From assembly GCF_004118855.1 (NCBI RefSeq), contig NZ_PDKF01000004.1, positions 707,604 to 771,603 on the forward strand: a DNA stretch of 64,000 nucleotides, in the 5' to 3' direction. The notes under the pieces were generated by a model that had not been told where the DNA came from, did not search any database, and saw only the letters and a list, made by a program, of their open reading frames with translations. Positions within the stretch are counted from its first letter, which is position 1. The number at the start of each line of letters is the position of its first letter. The stretch is from Arcobacter sp. CECT 8983 (lineage in GTDB: Bacteria; Campylobacterota; Campylobacteria; Campylobacterales; Arcobacteraceae). The translations under genes were made by a program, and so were the position numbers. This document shows positions 55,584-64,000 of this stretch, piece by piece.

Positions 55584-55607
55584 AAGGCTAGTAAAATTAC
55601 TAGCCTT
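55584..55607. terminator. Bidirectional terminator
   Basis: AAGGCTAGT and ACTAGCCTT form a perfect 9-bp stem around AAAATT, preceded by A-run and followed by T-rich sequence, between convergent genes. Confidence 0.87.
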
Positions 55608-55641
55608 CTAAAGATTTTGCTATTTTTATTGAATTAAAAAA

Positions 55642-56616
55642 TTAACTATACTCTTCTGTTAATTTATCATAAAATTTAACGTATTCAGTATCACCTTCAT
55701 CTCTAGCTTTCATAGCTGGTCTTGGATGTTCATTTAAGTGACCTGTAATGATGTACGGTACACTTGGACCCCAGTCTAACTCCTTTTCTAAAGCAACCAT
55801 ATGTTGCTCAATAAATTTTAATACAGGAGCTAATTTATATTTTGGATTTTTTAAGAACCCAAGTAGTAATTCCATAGCACAGTTTCCTGCACCTCTTCCT
55901 AATCCACAAACTGTAACATCAAGGTAGCTAGTTCCATAAATCATAGCTTCTAATGTATTAGCATATGCAAGTGTTAGGTTATTGTGTGCATGGATACCAA
56001 CTTTTTTACCAGCTGGTTTTGCAAATGATAAATATTTTGCTGTTAGTTTATTTATTTGTTCTGGATAAAAAGAACCAAAGCTATCTGCAATATAGATTAC
56101 ATCTACATTTGTTTCAGCAAGTTGTGTTAAAACTTCTGTTAACTCATCATCAAATGATTTTGAAATAGCCATGATATTACATGTAGTTTCATAACCTTTT
56201 GCATGGAAATCTTCAATTAACTCAATAGCTTCTGGTAGTTGGTGAATATATGTAGCAATTCTAATCATATCTACTACTGATTCAGACTTTGGTGGAATCT
56301 CTTCTTTTATAGTTCTTCCAACATCTGCCATAGTAGCAATTTTCATATTAGTATTGTTTTCACCTACAATTCTTTTAATATCCTCTTCTTTACAGAAGTT
56401 CCAAGCCCCATACTCATCTTCACTCATAACAGTTGGTGATACGTTTTTACCGATTTCCATATAGTCAATTCCAGCTGCAACACACATTTCGTAGTGAGCT
56501 TTTACAAATTCATCAGTAAAGTGGTAATTATTAACAAGTCCACCATCTCTTATAGTACAGTCAAAAACTTTTACGTCTTTTCTAACCGAAAGTATAGAAC
56601 CTTTTCTTTCTAACAT
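55642..56616 (-). CDS. HMGL-like aldolase-family protein
   Basis: The 324-residue protein has the catalytic fold of the HMG-CoA lyase / isopropylmalate synthase / 4-hydroxy-2-oxovalerate aldolase family: VFDCTIRDGGLVNNYHF with metal-binding Asp, IYIADSFGSFYPEQI, and VGIHAHNNLTLAYANTLEAMIYG with two His ligands, followed by VTVCGLGRGAGNCAMELLL. The reaction cannot be specified. Neighbours are unrelated; it appears monocistronic. Confidence 0.82.
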   Translation of the reverse strand: MLERKGSILSVRKDVKVFDCTIRDGGLVNNYHFTDEFVKAHYEMCVAAGIDYMEIGKNVSPTVMSEDEYGAWNFCKEEDIKRIVGENNTNMKIATMADVGRTIKEEIPPKSESVVDMIRIATYIHQLPEAIELIEDFHAKGYETTCNIMAISKSFDDELTEVLTQLAETNVDVIYIADSFGSFYPEQINKLTAKYLSFAKPAGKKVGIHAHNNLTLAYANTLEAMIYGTSYLDVTVCGLGRGAGNCAMELLLGFLKNPKYKLAPVLKFIEQHMVALEKELDWGPSVPYIITGHLNEHPRPAMKARDEGDTEYVKFYDKLTEEYS

Positions 56617-56802
56617 AATATATCCCTATTTCTTAGTAATTAAATGTGACAAGAATAATACCTTAAAGTTATAAAAAAAGTTATTAAACACTCTTAAAAC
56701 TCACGTCTTTCTTGACCTTTGTAACTTTTTGGTGACATTGAGTCTCTAATTATTAGCAATTACATTAAAATATTATTTATAAAATAATCAATGCTTTTAA
56801 GA

Positions 56803-56808
56803 TATAAT
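56803..56808 (+). promoter_or_regulatory. -10 box at mutS2
   Basis: TATAAT lies 6 bp before the ATG at 56815. If it is the -10 element the mRNA would be leaderless or nearly so. Confidence 0.5.
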
Positions 56809-56814
56809 GCGCCT

Positions 56815-59019
56815 ATGAATGAAATATTAAAAAAATTAGATTTAGTAGAGTATATAGACTCTTTTTCAAAACTTTTTGCAAGGCAGAAGCCTGTAGTGTT
56901 AGAAGGTGATATCAATCTTCACTTTAGATTAATAAATGAGCTTTCAAATTTTGAAATAAAACAACCAGTAAATGTAGAAAATTTAGATACACAAATAATT
57001 CATATTCAAAAACAAGGTATTTTAAAATCTTATGAAATATATGAATTTATAAAAATCATTAATTACTTTTTATATCTAAAAAAATTCTCTTTTGAAGGAA
57101 AACTAGAAGAGTGGATAGAAAAAATTATTATTCCCGAAGAGCTTATAAAAATTTGTGATTATTTTGATGAAAAAGCAAAACTAAAACATGGTATTGATGA
57201 AGATTATGACAGAGTAGTTGAAGCAATAAAACAGAATAAACAAGAGATAAAACAAAATCTTTATAAAACTATAAATTCAAGTAAAATTAGATCTTATATG
57301 GTTGACTCTCAAGTTCATTATATAAATGGTGAAGAGTGTTTACTTGTAAGAGGTGGTTTTAATCATGTTTTAAAAGCACAGGTTTTAGACAGGTCAAACT
57401 CTGGATTCTTTTATGTTTTACCACATAGTGTTAGTACTTTAAAACAAAAACAAAATGATTTACAAAATAAACAAGAAGAGATTTTATTAAAACTTTGTAA
57501 ACAAATCACTTCTACTTTTGAAAAGCATTTACTATTTTTAAAGTTTATAAATAAAGAGTTTGATAGGTTTGATCATTATCAAGCAAGACTTCATTTTGCA
57601 AAAATTGGTGATAAAAACTTTATTTTACCGAATAAAAAAGGTAAAAATAGACTTGTAGAGTTTAAGCATCCAGCACTTCATGAGCCAAAACCTATTTCTA
57701 TTGATTTTAGCAAATCAGTTATTATGATTACTGGTGTAAATGCTGGTGGTAAAACTATGATGTTAAAATCCATTTTAAGTGCAGTGTTTTTATCTAAATA
57801 TTTACTTCCTTATAATGCTCACCATGAGACAGAAATTGGAAATTTCAAATCAATTCAAGCAGTTTTAGATGATCCACAAAGTGTAAAAAATGATATCTCA
57901 ACTTTTGCAGGAAGAATGGTAGAGTTTTCTAAACTATTCTCTAGTAAAGGTGCAATTGTTGGAGTGGATGAAATAGAACTTGGAACAGATTCAGATGAAG
58001 CAGCAAGTCTGTTTAAAGTGATAATTGAAGACTTAATTCAAAAAGATATGAAGATTATTATAACAACTCACCACAAAAGACTTGCAGCACTTATGGCATC
58101 AAATGAAAATGTTGAGTTAATAGCAGCTCTTTATGATGAAGCAAATCAAAAGCCAACTTATGAGTTCTTACAAGGAACTATTGGTAAATCATATGCCTTT
58201 GAAACAGCTAGTAGATATGGAATTCCTCATAATGTAATCAAAAGAGCAAAAGAAGTTTATGGGGAAGATAAAGATAGGTTAAATGAACTTATAGAAAGAA
58301 GTTCAGCCTTAGAAATTGAGTTAAAACAAAAGATTGCAAAACTTGATGAAGAGATAAAAGAGCATGAAAGATTAAATAGAAATCTAAAAGATACAAAAGA
58401 GAGTCTAGATAATCATATTTTCATGGAAAAATCAAAACTTCACAAAGAGTATAGAGATGCAAGAGATGAAGCTAAAAAAGCAATTAAAGCAAAAATCTCT
58501 AAAGAGGGACATAGACACTTAAACACAGCCCATGAAAAAGCTTCACAAATTAAAACCCAAAAAGTTAAAGATGTTGAGGAGAACTTAAAAGAGGGTGATA
58601 GAGTTAAATATAGAAACTCTAAAGGAGTTATTATCTCAATCAAAGGTAAACGTGCTTTCATTGAAAATGAATTAGGTATGAGACTTCAAGTTCCATTAGT
58701 TGACCTTTCAAGAAGTGGAAATCCTCCTAAAATAAAACAAAAACCAAAAGCAACTGTAACAGTTCAAAAACCAGATTCTGGTCATGTAAAACTAGACTTA
58801 CATGGACAAAGAGTAGAAGAGGCATTAGAAAACTTAGATAAGTTTATTTCTGACTCTTTAATTGCAGGATTTGATGAAGTTTTAGTTTACCATGGTATTG
58901 GTACTGGAAAATTAGCAGCAGCTACAAAGAAGTATCTTGACAAACATCCAAAAATAAAAGCATACGAAGATGCCCACCCAAGTAGTGGTGGTTTTGGTGC
59001 AAAAGTTATAAAACTATAA
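56815..59019 (+). CDS. mutS2: MutS2 endonuclease / recombination or ribosome-rescue factor
   Basis: The 734-residue protein lacks the MutS mismatch-recognition domain. It has the MutS core, ATPase with Walker A TGVNAGGKT and Walker B VGVDEIELGTDSDEA, a long coiled coil (about 485-585) and a C-terminal Smr domain (LDLHGQRVEEALENLDKFI; VYHGIGTGKL) with endonuclease potential. It suppresses recombination and, in Bacillus, splits collided ribosomes. I chose ATG 56815 over 56791, whose ATG lies upstream of the -10 box. Confidence 0.93.
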   Translation: MNEILKKLDLVEYIDSFSKLFARQKPVVLEGDINLHFRLINELSNFEIKQPVNVENLDTQIIHIQKQGILKSYEIYEFIKIINYFLYLKKFSFEGKLEEWIEKIIIPEELIKICDYFDEKAKLKHGIDEDYDRVVEAIKQNKQEIKQNLYKTINSSKIRSYMVDSQVHYINGEECLLVRGGFNHVLKAQVLDRSNSGFFYVLPHSVSTLKQKQNDLQNKQEEILLKLCKQITSTFEKHLLFLKFINKEFDRFDHYQARLHFAKIGDKNFILPNKKGKNRLVEFKHPALHEPKPISIDFSKSVIMITGVNAGGKTMMLKSILSAVFLSKYLLPYNAHHETEIGNFKSIQAVLDDPQSVKNDISTFAGRMVEFSKLFSSKGAIVGVDEIELGTDSDEAASLFKVIIEDLIQKDMKIIITTHHKRLAALMASNENVELIAALYDEANQKPTYEFLQGTIGKSYAFETASRYGIPHNVIKRAKEVYGEDKDRLNELIERSSALEIELKQKIAKLDEEIKEHERLNRNLKDTKESLDNHIFMEKSKLHKEYRDARDEAKKAIKAKISKEGHRHLNTAHEKASQIKTQKVKDVEENLKEGDRVKYRNSKGVIISIKGKRAFIENELGMRLQVPLVDLSRSGNPPKIKQKPKATVTVQKPDSGHVKLDLHGQRVEEALENLDKFISDSLIAGFDEVLVYHGIGTGKLAAATKKYLDKHPKIKAYEDAHPSSGGFGAKVIKL

Positions 59020-59028
59020 GGGAAAAGT

Positions 59029-59868
59029 ATGGAACAAATGGAACAAGAAATCCAATCAATACAAAAAGTATATAACCTTTTAATAGAGTTTTTTATGAAT
59101 TATAGTTTCCAAATTATTGGTGCTATAATTATCTTAATACTTGGATTTTTTATAGGTAAAAAAGTATCTCAAGCTGTACAAAGACTTTGTGATAAAAATA
59201 ATTTGGATGTTACTCTTACAAAGTTTATAGTAAATACTGTAAAGTTTGCAATTATAATTGGTGCAATAATAATTGCAGTTGGAAAACTAGGTATTACATT
59301 AACACCCTTTATAGCTGGTATTGGTGCTGCTTCACTTGGTGCAGGACTTGCTTTACAAGGAACTTTATCAAACTATGGAGCAGGGCTTTCTATAATTATT
59401 ACTAGACCTTTTATTGTAGGAAATACGATTACAGTACAAGATGTGTTTGGCGTCGTTGAAGAGATAAAGTTAGGATATACAGTACTTTTAACAGAAGATG
59501 GAGAACAAATCACAGTTCCAAATAAATATATTATTGGAGAGGTTATTGTTAACTCTTTTGATTATAGAATTGTTGAAGCAACTATTGGAGTTGCATATAA
59601 TAGTGATATGGATAAGACTATCTCTTTAATTTTAAATGAGTTAAACAAGTTTGAAGAGTATATTTCAAAAGAGGCTAAACCTCAAGTTGGAATAAAAGAG
59701 TTTGGTGACTCTTCTGTTAATATTGAGTATAGATATTGGGCAAAAACAAATAACTATTTTGAGACACAATACAAAGTAAATTTTGCTATTTTTGAGACTT
59801 TAAAGAAAAATTCTATCGAAATTCCTTTCCCTATAAGAGATGTATTTATTCATGAAAAAAAAGCATAA
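59029..59868 (+). CDS. Small-conductance MscS channel
   Basis: The 279-residue channel has three membrane helices (about 25-45, 65-85, 90-120), the pore helix GIGAASLGAGLALQGTLSNYGAGLSIIITRP with Gly/Ala packing, and the beta domain IVGNTITVQDVFGVVEEIKLGYTVLLTEDGEQITVPN. It is the compact E. coli MscS size, unlike the large one at 2669-4333. It follows mutS2 by 9 bp. Confidence 0.93.
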   Translation: MEQMEQEIQSIQKVYNLLIEFFMNYSFQIIGAIIILILGFFIGKKVSQAVQRLCDKNNLDVTLTKFIVNTVKFAIIIGAIIIAVGKLGITLTPFIAGIGAASLGAGLALQGTLSNYGAGLSIIITRPFIVGNTITVQDVFGVVEEIKLGYTVLLTEDGEQITVPNKYIIGEVIVNSFDYRIVEATIGVAYNSDMDKTISLILNELNKFEEYISKEAKPQVGIKEFGDSSVNIEYRYWAKTNNYFETQYKVNFAIFETLKKNSIEIPFPIRDVFIHEKKA

Positions 59869-59890
59869 AATAGATTTTCTATTTTATGCT
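59862..59890. terminator. Bidirectional terminator
   Basis: AGCATAAAATAGA and TCTATTTTATGCT form a perfect 13-bp stem around TTT. It overlaps the stop codons of both convergent genes. Confidence 0.85.
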
Positions 59891-60418
59891 AATAAATGAT
59901 TTAAATACACATTCTATTCTATTTTTTATGTCACTTCCATCTTGTTTCATATAGTCAGTTTGTATCTTATAAATTTGTTTTTTATTAATTTTGAATTCAA
60001 ATACTAAATAACCAGCGTAAAGTTTAGCTTTTTTATTTTTTTTGCCTTTATCTTCTTTGTCATTTTCATATATATAATAATCTATTTCAAGTTTCTTCTT
60101 TGAATCTTTATTTGAAGTAAAATATAAGCTAAGAACTTCACTTACTTCTTTTTGTAATTCATTTTTAGAATAATAATTGATTAAAACTGACTTCATAATC
60201 TTTGAGTACTCAATATCTGAAATTATTTCTATATTTTGTGATTTTAGTAGTTCAATAGCTTCTTTAATTTTTTCTTTATTTGAGATTTTTTCAAAAGTAG
60301 TTGTTTTTTCTTGGCAAGTTAATCTTTTTGATTTGATAGTTTTTTTATTTACTTGTTCATATATTCCATAAGCAAAAAATAGAGCAATAACAAAGATAAG
60401 TAATAGTAGTTTTTTCAT
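59879..60418 (-). CDS. Uncharacterised membrane-anchored or exported protein
   Basis: I do not recognise this 179-residue protein. It has an N-terminal hydrophobic segment (LLLLIFVIALFFAYGIYEQV) and a Lys/Glu-rich periplasmic part with two Cys (TCQEKT near 35, ECVF near 170). It stands 92 bp downstream of nothing on the same strand except the DUF748 gene, which ends before it, and may be co-expressed with it, although a weak hairpin lies between. Confidence 0.6.
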   Translation of the reverse strand: MKKLLLLIFVIALFFAYGIYEQVNKKTIKSKRLTCQEKTTTFEKISNKEKIKEAIELLKSQNIEIISDIEYSKIMKSVLINYYSKNELQKEVSEVLSLYFTSNKDSKKKLEIDYYIYENDKEDKGKKNKKAKLYAGYLVFEFKINKKQIYKIQTDYMKQDGSDIKNRIECVFKSFISIK

Positions 60419-60494
60419 AATAATATTCCTTTAAATGATACATTAAAGAAATATTACTATTATAATAATTATAAGTAAATAAAATAATTTGTTT

Positions 60495-60509
60495 ATAAGT
60501 AAAACTTAT
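60495..60509 (-). terminator. Weak hairpin downstream of the DUF748 gene
   Basis: ATAAGT-AAA-ACTTAT directly follows the stop codon on the minus strand. The stem is short and AT-rich, so read-through into the gene at 59879-60418 is likely. Confidence 0.45.
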
Positions 60510-60510
60510 C

Positions 60511-63420
60511 TTATCTTTTTACTGATACATTTAATTTAAATTTTGCCCATTTATCTTTTTTATCAATTTGTACATTTATTTTATCATCAAGTACAATTGC
60601 ATTTTTATCTGTCTTTTTCTCATTAATTAGGTAGTCTAAAATATTTTGTGTTCTAGTTTTAGCTAAGTTTTCTAACTCTTTTGTAGTAACTTCTTGTAAG
60701 GCGGCAAGACTTTCTCTTAGTCTTTTAACATAAGCTTTTTCATCAAAATATTTTGTTCCTTTTTTGTCTGTTTTTTCAAACATTTCTTTTATCGTATCTA
60801 AGTCTTTATCTTTAAAGGTTTCTTCAAATAGGTTTTCTAAAGCCTTTTTGTATTCATCTCCTTTTACTATTTTTTTCATTCTTTTTTCTAAAAACTCTTC
60901 AAATTTTTTATTTTGTAAGACTTTTTTATCGTAAACTTGGTGATATGAAGGAGTTATATTAATTGCAAGTCTTCTTTTCTTTTCAAGAATTTTTGCAATA
61001 TTATCTAATGCCTCTTTTTCAGATTCTATAATAGCAGTATTTCCATACTCAAAATCGATACTTTTTATCTTGTCTGCTTCAATTCCAAGTACAGATGCTA
61101 AAAGAGTAAATGGCGAAGAAATAGCTTTTGCAATTAAGTTTCTAAACACTTTCCATACAATTGGAGCAATAGCAAATTGAGGGTTATCTAAATCTCCACT
61201 AATAGGAATTTCTAAATCAATAATTCCATCACTATTTTCTAAAAGAGCTACAGCTAAATCAAGAGGTAAGTTTGCAGCATCTTCACTTTGTACTTTATCT
61301 CCTAATCTTATATCACTAATGATAATAGAGTTATTTGCATTTAGGTTAGATTTTCTAATATTATATTTCAAATTTAGGTCTAGCTTTCCACTATCAATCT
61401 CTCTTCCTAAAAATTTTCCAGAATATGGAGTGAAGTTTTTAATAGCTATATTTTTAAATAAAACTGTTGTATCAGTTAGTAGTTTTATATCAGTTATATC
61501 TACAGTTCCCATAATTTTTGTATAACCATACTTGTTAACTTTACCTTCCATTTTAAGTTTTGTGGGTTTTGAAGAACTAGAGTTAAGTCTTGAAAAATCT
61601 CCATTTAGTTTTGATATATTTGCTTTAAATGGTATTGGTAAGTTTTTATCTTGGAATGCCATTTGAGCATTTTTGATTTTTAAAGGACCAATATCAAATG
61701 AGAAATTGTTTTTTTCTTTTTTTGTTTCTGTTTTTTTCTCTACTACTTTTTTTACTTCTTCTTTAGTTTTAGCTTTAGCTTTTTTATCTAGTGTTATAGC
61801 TATAAAAGGTTTATTTATCGAAGATGAAACAATTTTTAATTCGTTATTATTGTATGTGATTTCATTTATTAATAATTCAATATCTTTTGCTTTGATATCA
61901 GTTTTCGCTTTATTATCTTTAAAACTAAAATTTGGTTCATTTACTCTTATATTATTTACAGTTACTTTGTTATCTATTTTTTTAATTTTATTTACATCAA
62001 TAAGAATTTCATTAATAGAAATCTTTTTATCTGTTTTTGCATCATTTATTAAAATAGTTGGTTTATTTACAGTTATTTTTGATATCTCTACATCTTGATT
62101 TTTATTTTCTATTTCATTTAGATTTATATCAAAATCCTTTGTTGTTATATAAGTTTTTGATTTTTTGTCAGATACTTTTATTTCTTGTGATTTTAGATTA
62201 AGATAATCAATTGTAATATCTTTGTTATTAACTTTTAGGTTCTTTCCTTTAAGATTTATATCTTTAATTATTGTTGAAAATAATGTTTTCTTGTCATCAA
62301 AAGAGATTTTTGTATTATCAATATTTGTATTTGTTAAGTTTATCTTCCATGGTTTAGAAGTTTCATTTTGTGTTTTTGTTTCTTCTTTTTTTGTATCTTT
62401 TTCTTCTTCAATATTTACTAACTTTGTAAGATTTATAGTCTCTTCTTCATCTTTGATAATCTTAGTATTTAATTGGTCTAAAGTAAAAGTTTTAATATCT
62501 ACACTATTTTTTGGATAGTTAAGGTTTAAATCATCTATTTTTAGAGCTTTTAAATATACAGTTGAGTGTTTGTTTTGCATGATGTTTAAATTTGTAAGGG
62601 CAAGATTTAGATTGTTGACTTTTACTTCCAACTCTTTTTTTGTATCTACGTTATATCCGAAGTCTAAGTTAATATTAGTTTCATCTGTTAGCTTGAAGTT
62701 AAATAACTCTTCTTTATATGGTAAAAACTCATTTGGTCTTAAATTTGAAAGTTTTACATTCCCATACATATGGAAAGGATAAACTCTAAGCCCACCATTT
62801 ATATCTAGTTTTGTATGTTTATTTACTAAAATATCTAAACTATGAGATGCCAAAATATTTCTAAAGGTACCTATATCATAAAATGTATAGTTAAACTCGT
62901 TGATATTAGTTTCAAAAGGTTTTTTACCCTTTTGTAGTTTTGTAAATTTAATTTTTGCTTTTTGAATAGTTGTTTTATAGATCTGAAACTTGATTGGCTC
63001 TGTTGCTTTATCTGTTTTAGACTCTTTTTTCGAATCACTTTTTTCACTTGTTTTAATTAACTTTTCTAGATTAAAACTTTTATTTTCATTTTCAATTATA
63101 TGAATATAAGGATTAATCAATTGTAAATCTTGAAATGCTAAATGTTTTTCAGTAATAGTTCTAAAAAGATTGAAGTCAATAGTCAATGAATCAACTGAAA
63201 ATGTTGTCTCTTTTTTATCTTGAACTTTTAAATTTTCTAGTGTAACCGTAAATAAAAATGGATTAAAAGATACTTTTTCTAAGCTAGCTTTTTGTGTAAT
63301 GTTTGCATTTATATTATCAATAATAATAGGTTTTACTATTTTAGGAACAGCAACAAAACCTAAGATTGAATAGATGATTAATATAGATGATAATATTAAA
63401 GCTAATTTATTGTTCTTCAT
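60511..63420 (-). CDS. DUF748 / AsmA-like membrane-associated protein
   Basis: The 969-residue protein has an N-terminal membrane anchor (about 6-24), then AsmA-like repeats of beta-strand-rich modules separated by Lys/Glu linkers, and a C-terminal region (LADNIAKILEKKRRLAINITPSYHQVYDKKVLQNK; TRTQNILDYLINEKKTDKNAIVLD) of OmpA-like character. DUF748 proteins are large periplasmic relatives of AsmA/TamB, linked to lipid transport and envelope integrity. No partner is in the window. Confidence 0.85.
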   Translation of the reverse strand: MKNNKLALILSSILIIYSILGFVAVPKIVKPIIIDNINANITQKASLEKVSFNPFLFTVTLENLKVQDKKETTFSVDSLTIDFNLFRTITEKHLAFQDLQLINPYIHIIENENKSFNLEKLIKTSEKSDSKKESKTDKATEPIKFQIYKTTIQKAKIKFTKLQKGKKPFETNINEFNYTFYDIGTFRNILASHSLDILVNKHTKLDINGGLRVYPFHMYGNVKLSNLRPNEFLPYKEELFNFKLTDETNINLDFGYNVDTKKELEVKVNNLNLALTNLNIMQNKHSTVYLKALKIDDLNLNYPKNSVDIKTFTLDQLNTKIIKDEEETINLTKLVNIEEEKDTKKEETKTQNETSKPWKINLTNTNIDNTKISFDDKKTLFSTIIKDINLKGKNLKVNNKDITIDYLNLKSQEIKVSDKKSKTYITTKDFDINLNEIENKNQDVEISKITVNKPTILINDAKTDKKISINEILIDVNKIKKIDNKVTVNNIRVNEPNFSFKDNKAKTDIKAKDIELLINEITYNNNELKIVSSSINKPFIAITLDKKAKAKTKEEVKKVVEKKTETKKEKNNFSFDIGPLKIKNAQMAFQDKNLPIPFKANISKLNGDFSRLNSSSSKPTKLKMEGKVNKYGYTKIMGTVDITDIKLLTDTTVLFKNIAIKNFTPYSGKFLGREIDSGKLDLNLKYNIRKSNLNANNSIIISDIRLGDKVQSEDAANLPLDLAVALLENSDGIIDLEIPISGDLDNPQFAIAPIVWKVFRNLIAKAISSPFTLLASVLGIEADKIKSIDFEYGNTAIIESEKEALDNIAKILEKKRRLAINITPSYHQVYDKKVLQNKKFEEFLEKRMKKIVKGDEYKKALENLFEETFKDKDLDTIKEMFEKTDKKGTKYFDEKAYVKRLRESLAALQEVTTKELENLAKTRTQNILDYLINEKKTDKNAIVLDDKINVQIDKKDKWAKFKLNVSVKR

Positions 63421-63495
63421 GGCATAGCCTTTTTATGTATTCAATATTATTATAACTAAATATTAGCTACAATCCGTTTACAATAAAGGAAAACA

Positions 63496-64000
63496 ATGAC
63501 AGTTATAGAATTATTTCAAAAATTATTAAGGTTTAAATCTGTTACTCCTGATGATGATGGAGCATTTGATTTTATAGAGGAGTATTTAGGCGAGGAATGG
63601 ACTTGCATAAATATCGATAGAGAAGATACTAAAAACAGATTTTATTATAAAAAGTTTAATGACAATCCTCAGCACCTATGTTTTGCAGGACATATTGATG
63701 TTGTACCTCCAGGTGAGGGTTGGGATGGTGATCCCTTTGCTGCTGATATTATAGATGGAGTAATTACTGCAAGAGGTGCCCAAGATATGAAAAGTGGTGA
63801 TGCTGCCTTTTTATATGCTTGTAAACATGCAAAAAACTTTGATGGAACACTTTCAATTTTAATGACAAGTGATGAAGAGGGTGAAGGAACTTACGGAACT
63901 ATCAAAGCCTTAGAACACTTAAAAGAAATTGACTTCATACCACAATATGCAGTTGTAGCAGAACCAACTTGTGAAGAAGTTTTTGGTGATGCAATTAAAG
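63496..64000 (+). CDS. dapE: Succinyl-diaminopimelate desuccinylase, N-terminal part
   Basis: The gene starts at ATG 63496 behind AAAGGA and runs off the window; 168 residues are visible. They show the M20 metallopeptidase signatures CFAGHIDVVPPGEGW (first metal ligand His), GAQDMKSG (bridging Asp) and LMTSDEEGEG (catalytic Glu). DapE makes diaminopimelate for lysine and peptidoglycan. VPPGEGW and ITARGAQDMKSG distinguish DapE from other M20 enzymes. It is divergent from the DUF748 gene. Confidence 0.95.
   Translation, partial: MTVIELFQKLLRFKSVTPDDDGAFDFIEEYLGEEWTCINIDREDTKNRFYYKKFNDNPQHLCFAGHIDVVPPGEGWDGDPFAADIIDGVITARGAQDMKSGDAAFLYACKHAKNFDGTLSILMTSDEEGEGTYGTIKALEHLKEIDFIPQYAVVAEPTCEEVFGDAIK

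Noticed and set aside
61673-62098. Antisense open frame of 141 codons inside the DUF748 gene
   Set aside because: It lies opposite a well-supported coding region, has a low-complexity Phe/Ser-rich translation typical of antisense of Lys/Glu-rich genes, and no ribosome-binding site.
1-64000. Mobile elements, prophage or CRISPR
   Set aside because: I found no transposase, integrase, phage structural gene, Cas gene, regularly spaced repeats or target-site duplications; base composition and operon structure look even throughout.

Overview
This window comes from an AT-rich member of the Campylobacterota, most like Arcobacter and its relatives. The gene order aroB / mscS-type channel / mtaB / FtsH-like AAA protein matches the arrangement I know from Helicobacter and Campylobacter. 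Other markers are the Helicobacter-type biotin gene bioV, sensor kinases with a GIGLYMSK signature, and a selenium-dependent formate dehydrogenase locus of Campylobacter type. Genes are tightly packed, with many 1-17 bp overlaps and some TTG/GTG starts. I see no insertion sequences, phage genes or CRISPR arrays.

Layout. 1-1.5 kb: tail of a sensor kinase, a receiver protein and a DsbA-like thioredoxin. 1.6-8.1 kb: one operon of aroB, an MscS-like channel, mtaB, an FtsH-like AAA protein without its zinc motif, bioV and mog. 8.2-13.8 kb: a soluble chemoreceptor plus a PAS-only protein, a DASS-family carboxylate transporter and a membrane chemoreceptor. 13.9-21.5 kb: a selenium island of selB, selA, tRNA-Sec, selD (itself a selenoprotein) and a putative selenate ABC transporter. 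21.6-25.5 kb: a periplasmic-binding-protein / kinase / regulator system divergent from formate dehydrogenase. 25.6-32.8 kb: the fdh operon, whose catalytic subunit carries selenocysteine at an in-frame TGA. 33-46.5 kb: fdhD, regulators, a NifS-like protein, moeA, Wtp-type and Tup-type oxyanion transporters, then tonB, a FecCD-type ABC transporter, a TiaS-like protein and a small Cys protein. 46.5-48.4 kb: a convergent TonB-dependent receptor. 48.7-55.1 kb: a second TonB receptor with a Fur-like box, a periplasmic enterobactin-type esterase and a divergent two-component system. 55.2-64 kb: a second ModE-like regulator, an HMGL-like aldolase, mutS2, an MscS channel, a DUF748 protein and the start of dapE.

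How it fits together. From about 14 to 48 kb nearly everything serves one enzyme, the selenium- and Mo/W-dependent periplasmic formate dehydrogenase: selenium uptake and selenocysteine insertion, Fe-S and cytochrome subunits, the TorD-like chaperone, FdhD sulfuration with a possible dedicated sulfur donor, cofactor assembly by MoeA (and Mog elsewhere), and several oxyanion importers.

The most interesting signals are regulatory and transport-related. A 21-bp palindrome (AATATGCTA-N3-TAGCATATT) lies upstream of fdhD and also upstream of the distant TonB receptor. This suggests that the receptor, TonB, the FecCD-type transporter, the TiaS-like protein and the small Cys protein form an outer-membrane Mo/W (or metallophore) acquisition system. 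A different palindrome, ACCTA-N5-TAGGT, occurs twice between selD and the selenate transporter, about 85 bp from each start. I regard both as candidate undescribed regulons.
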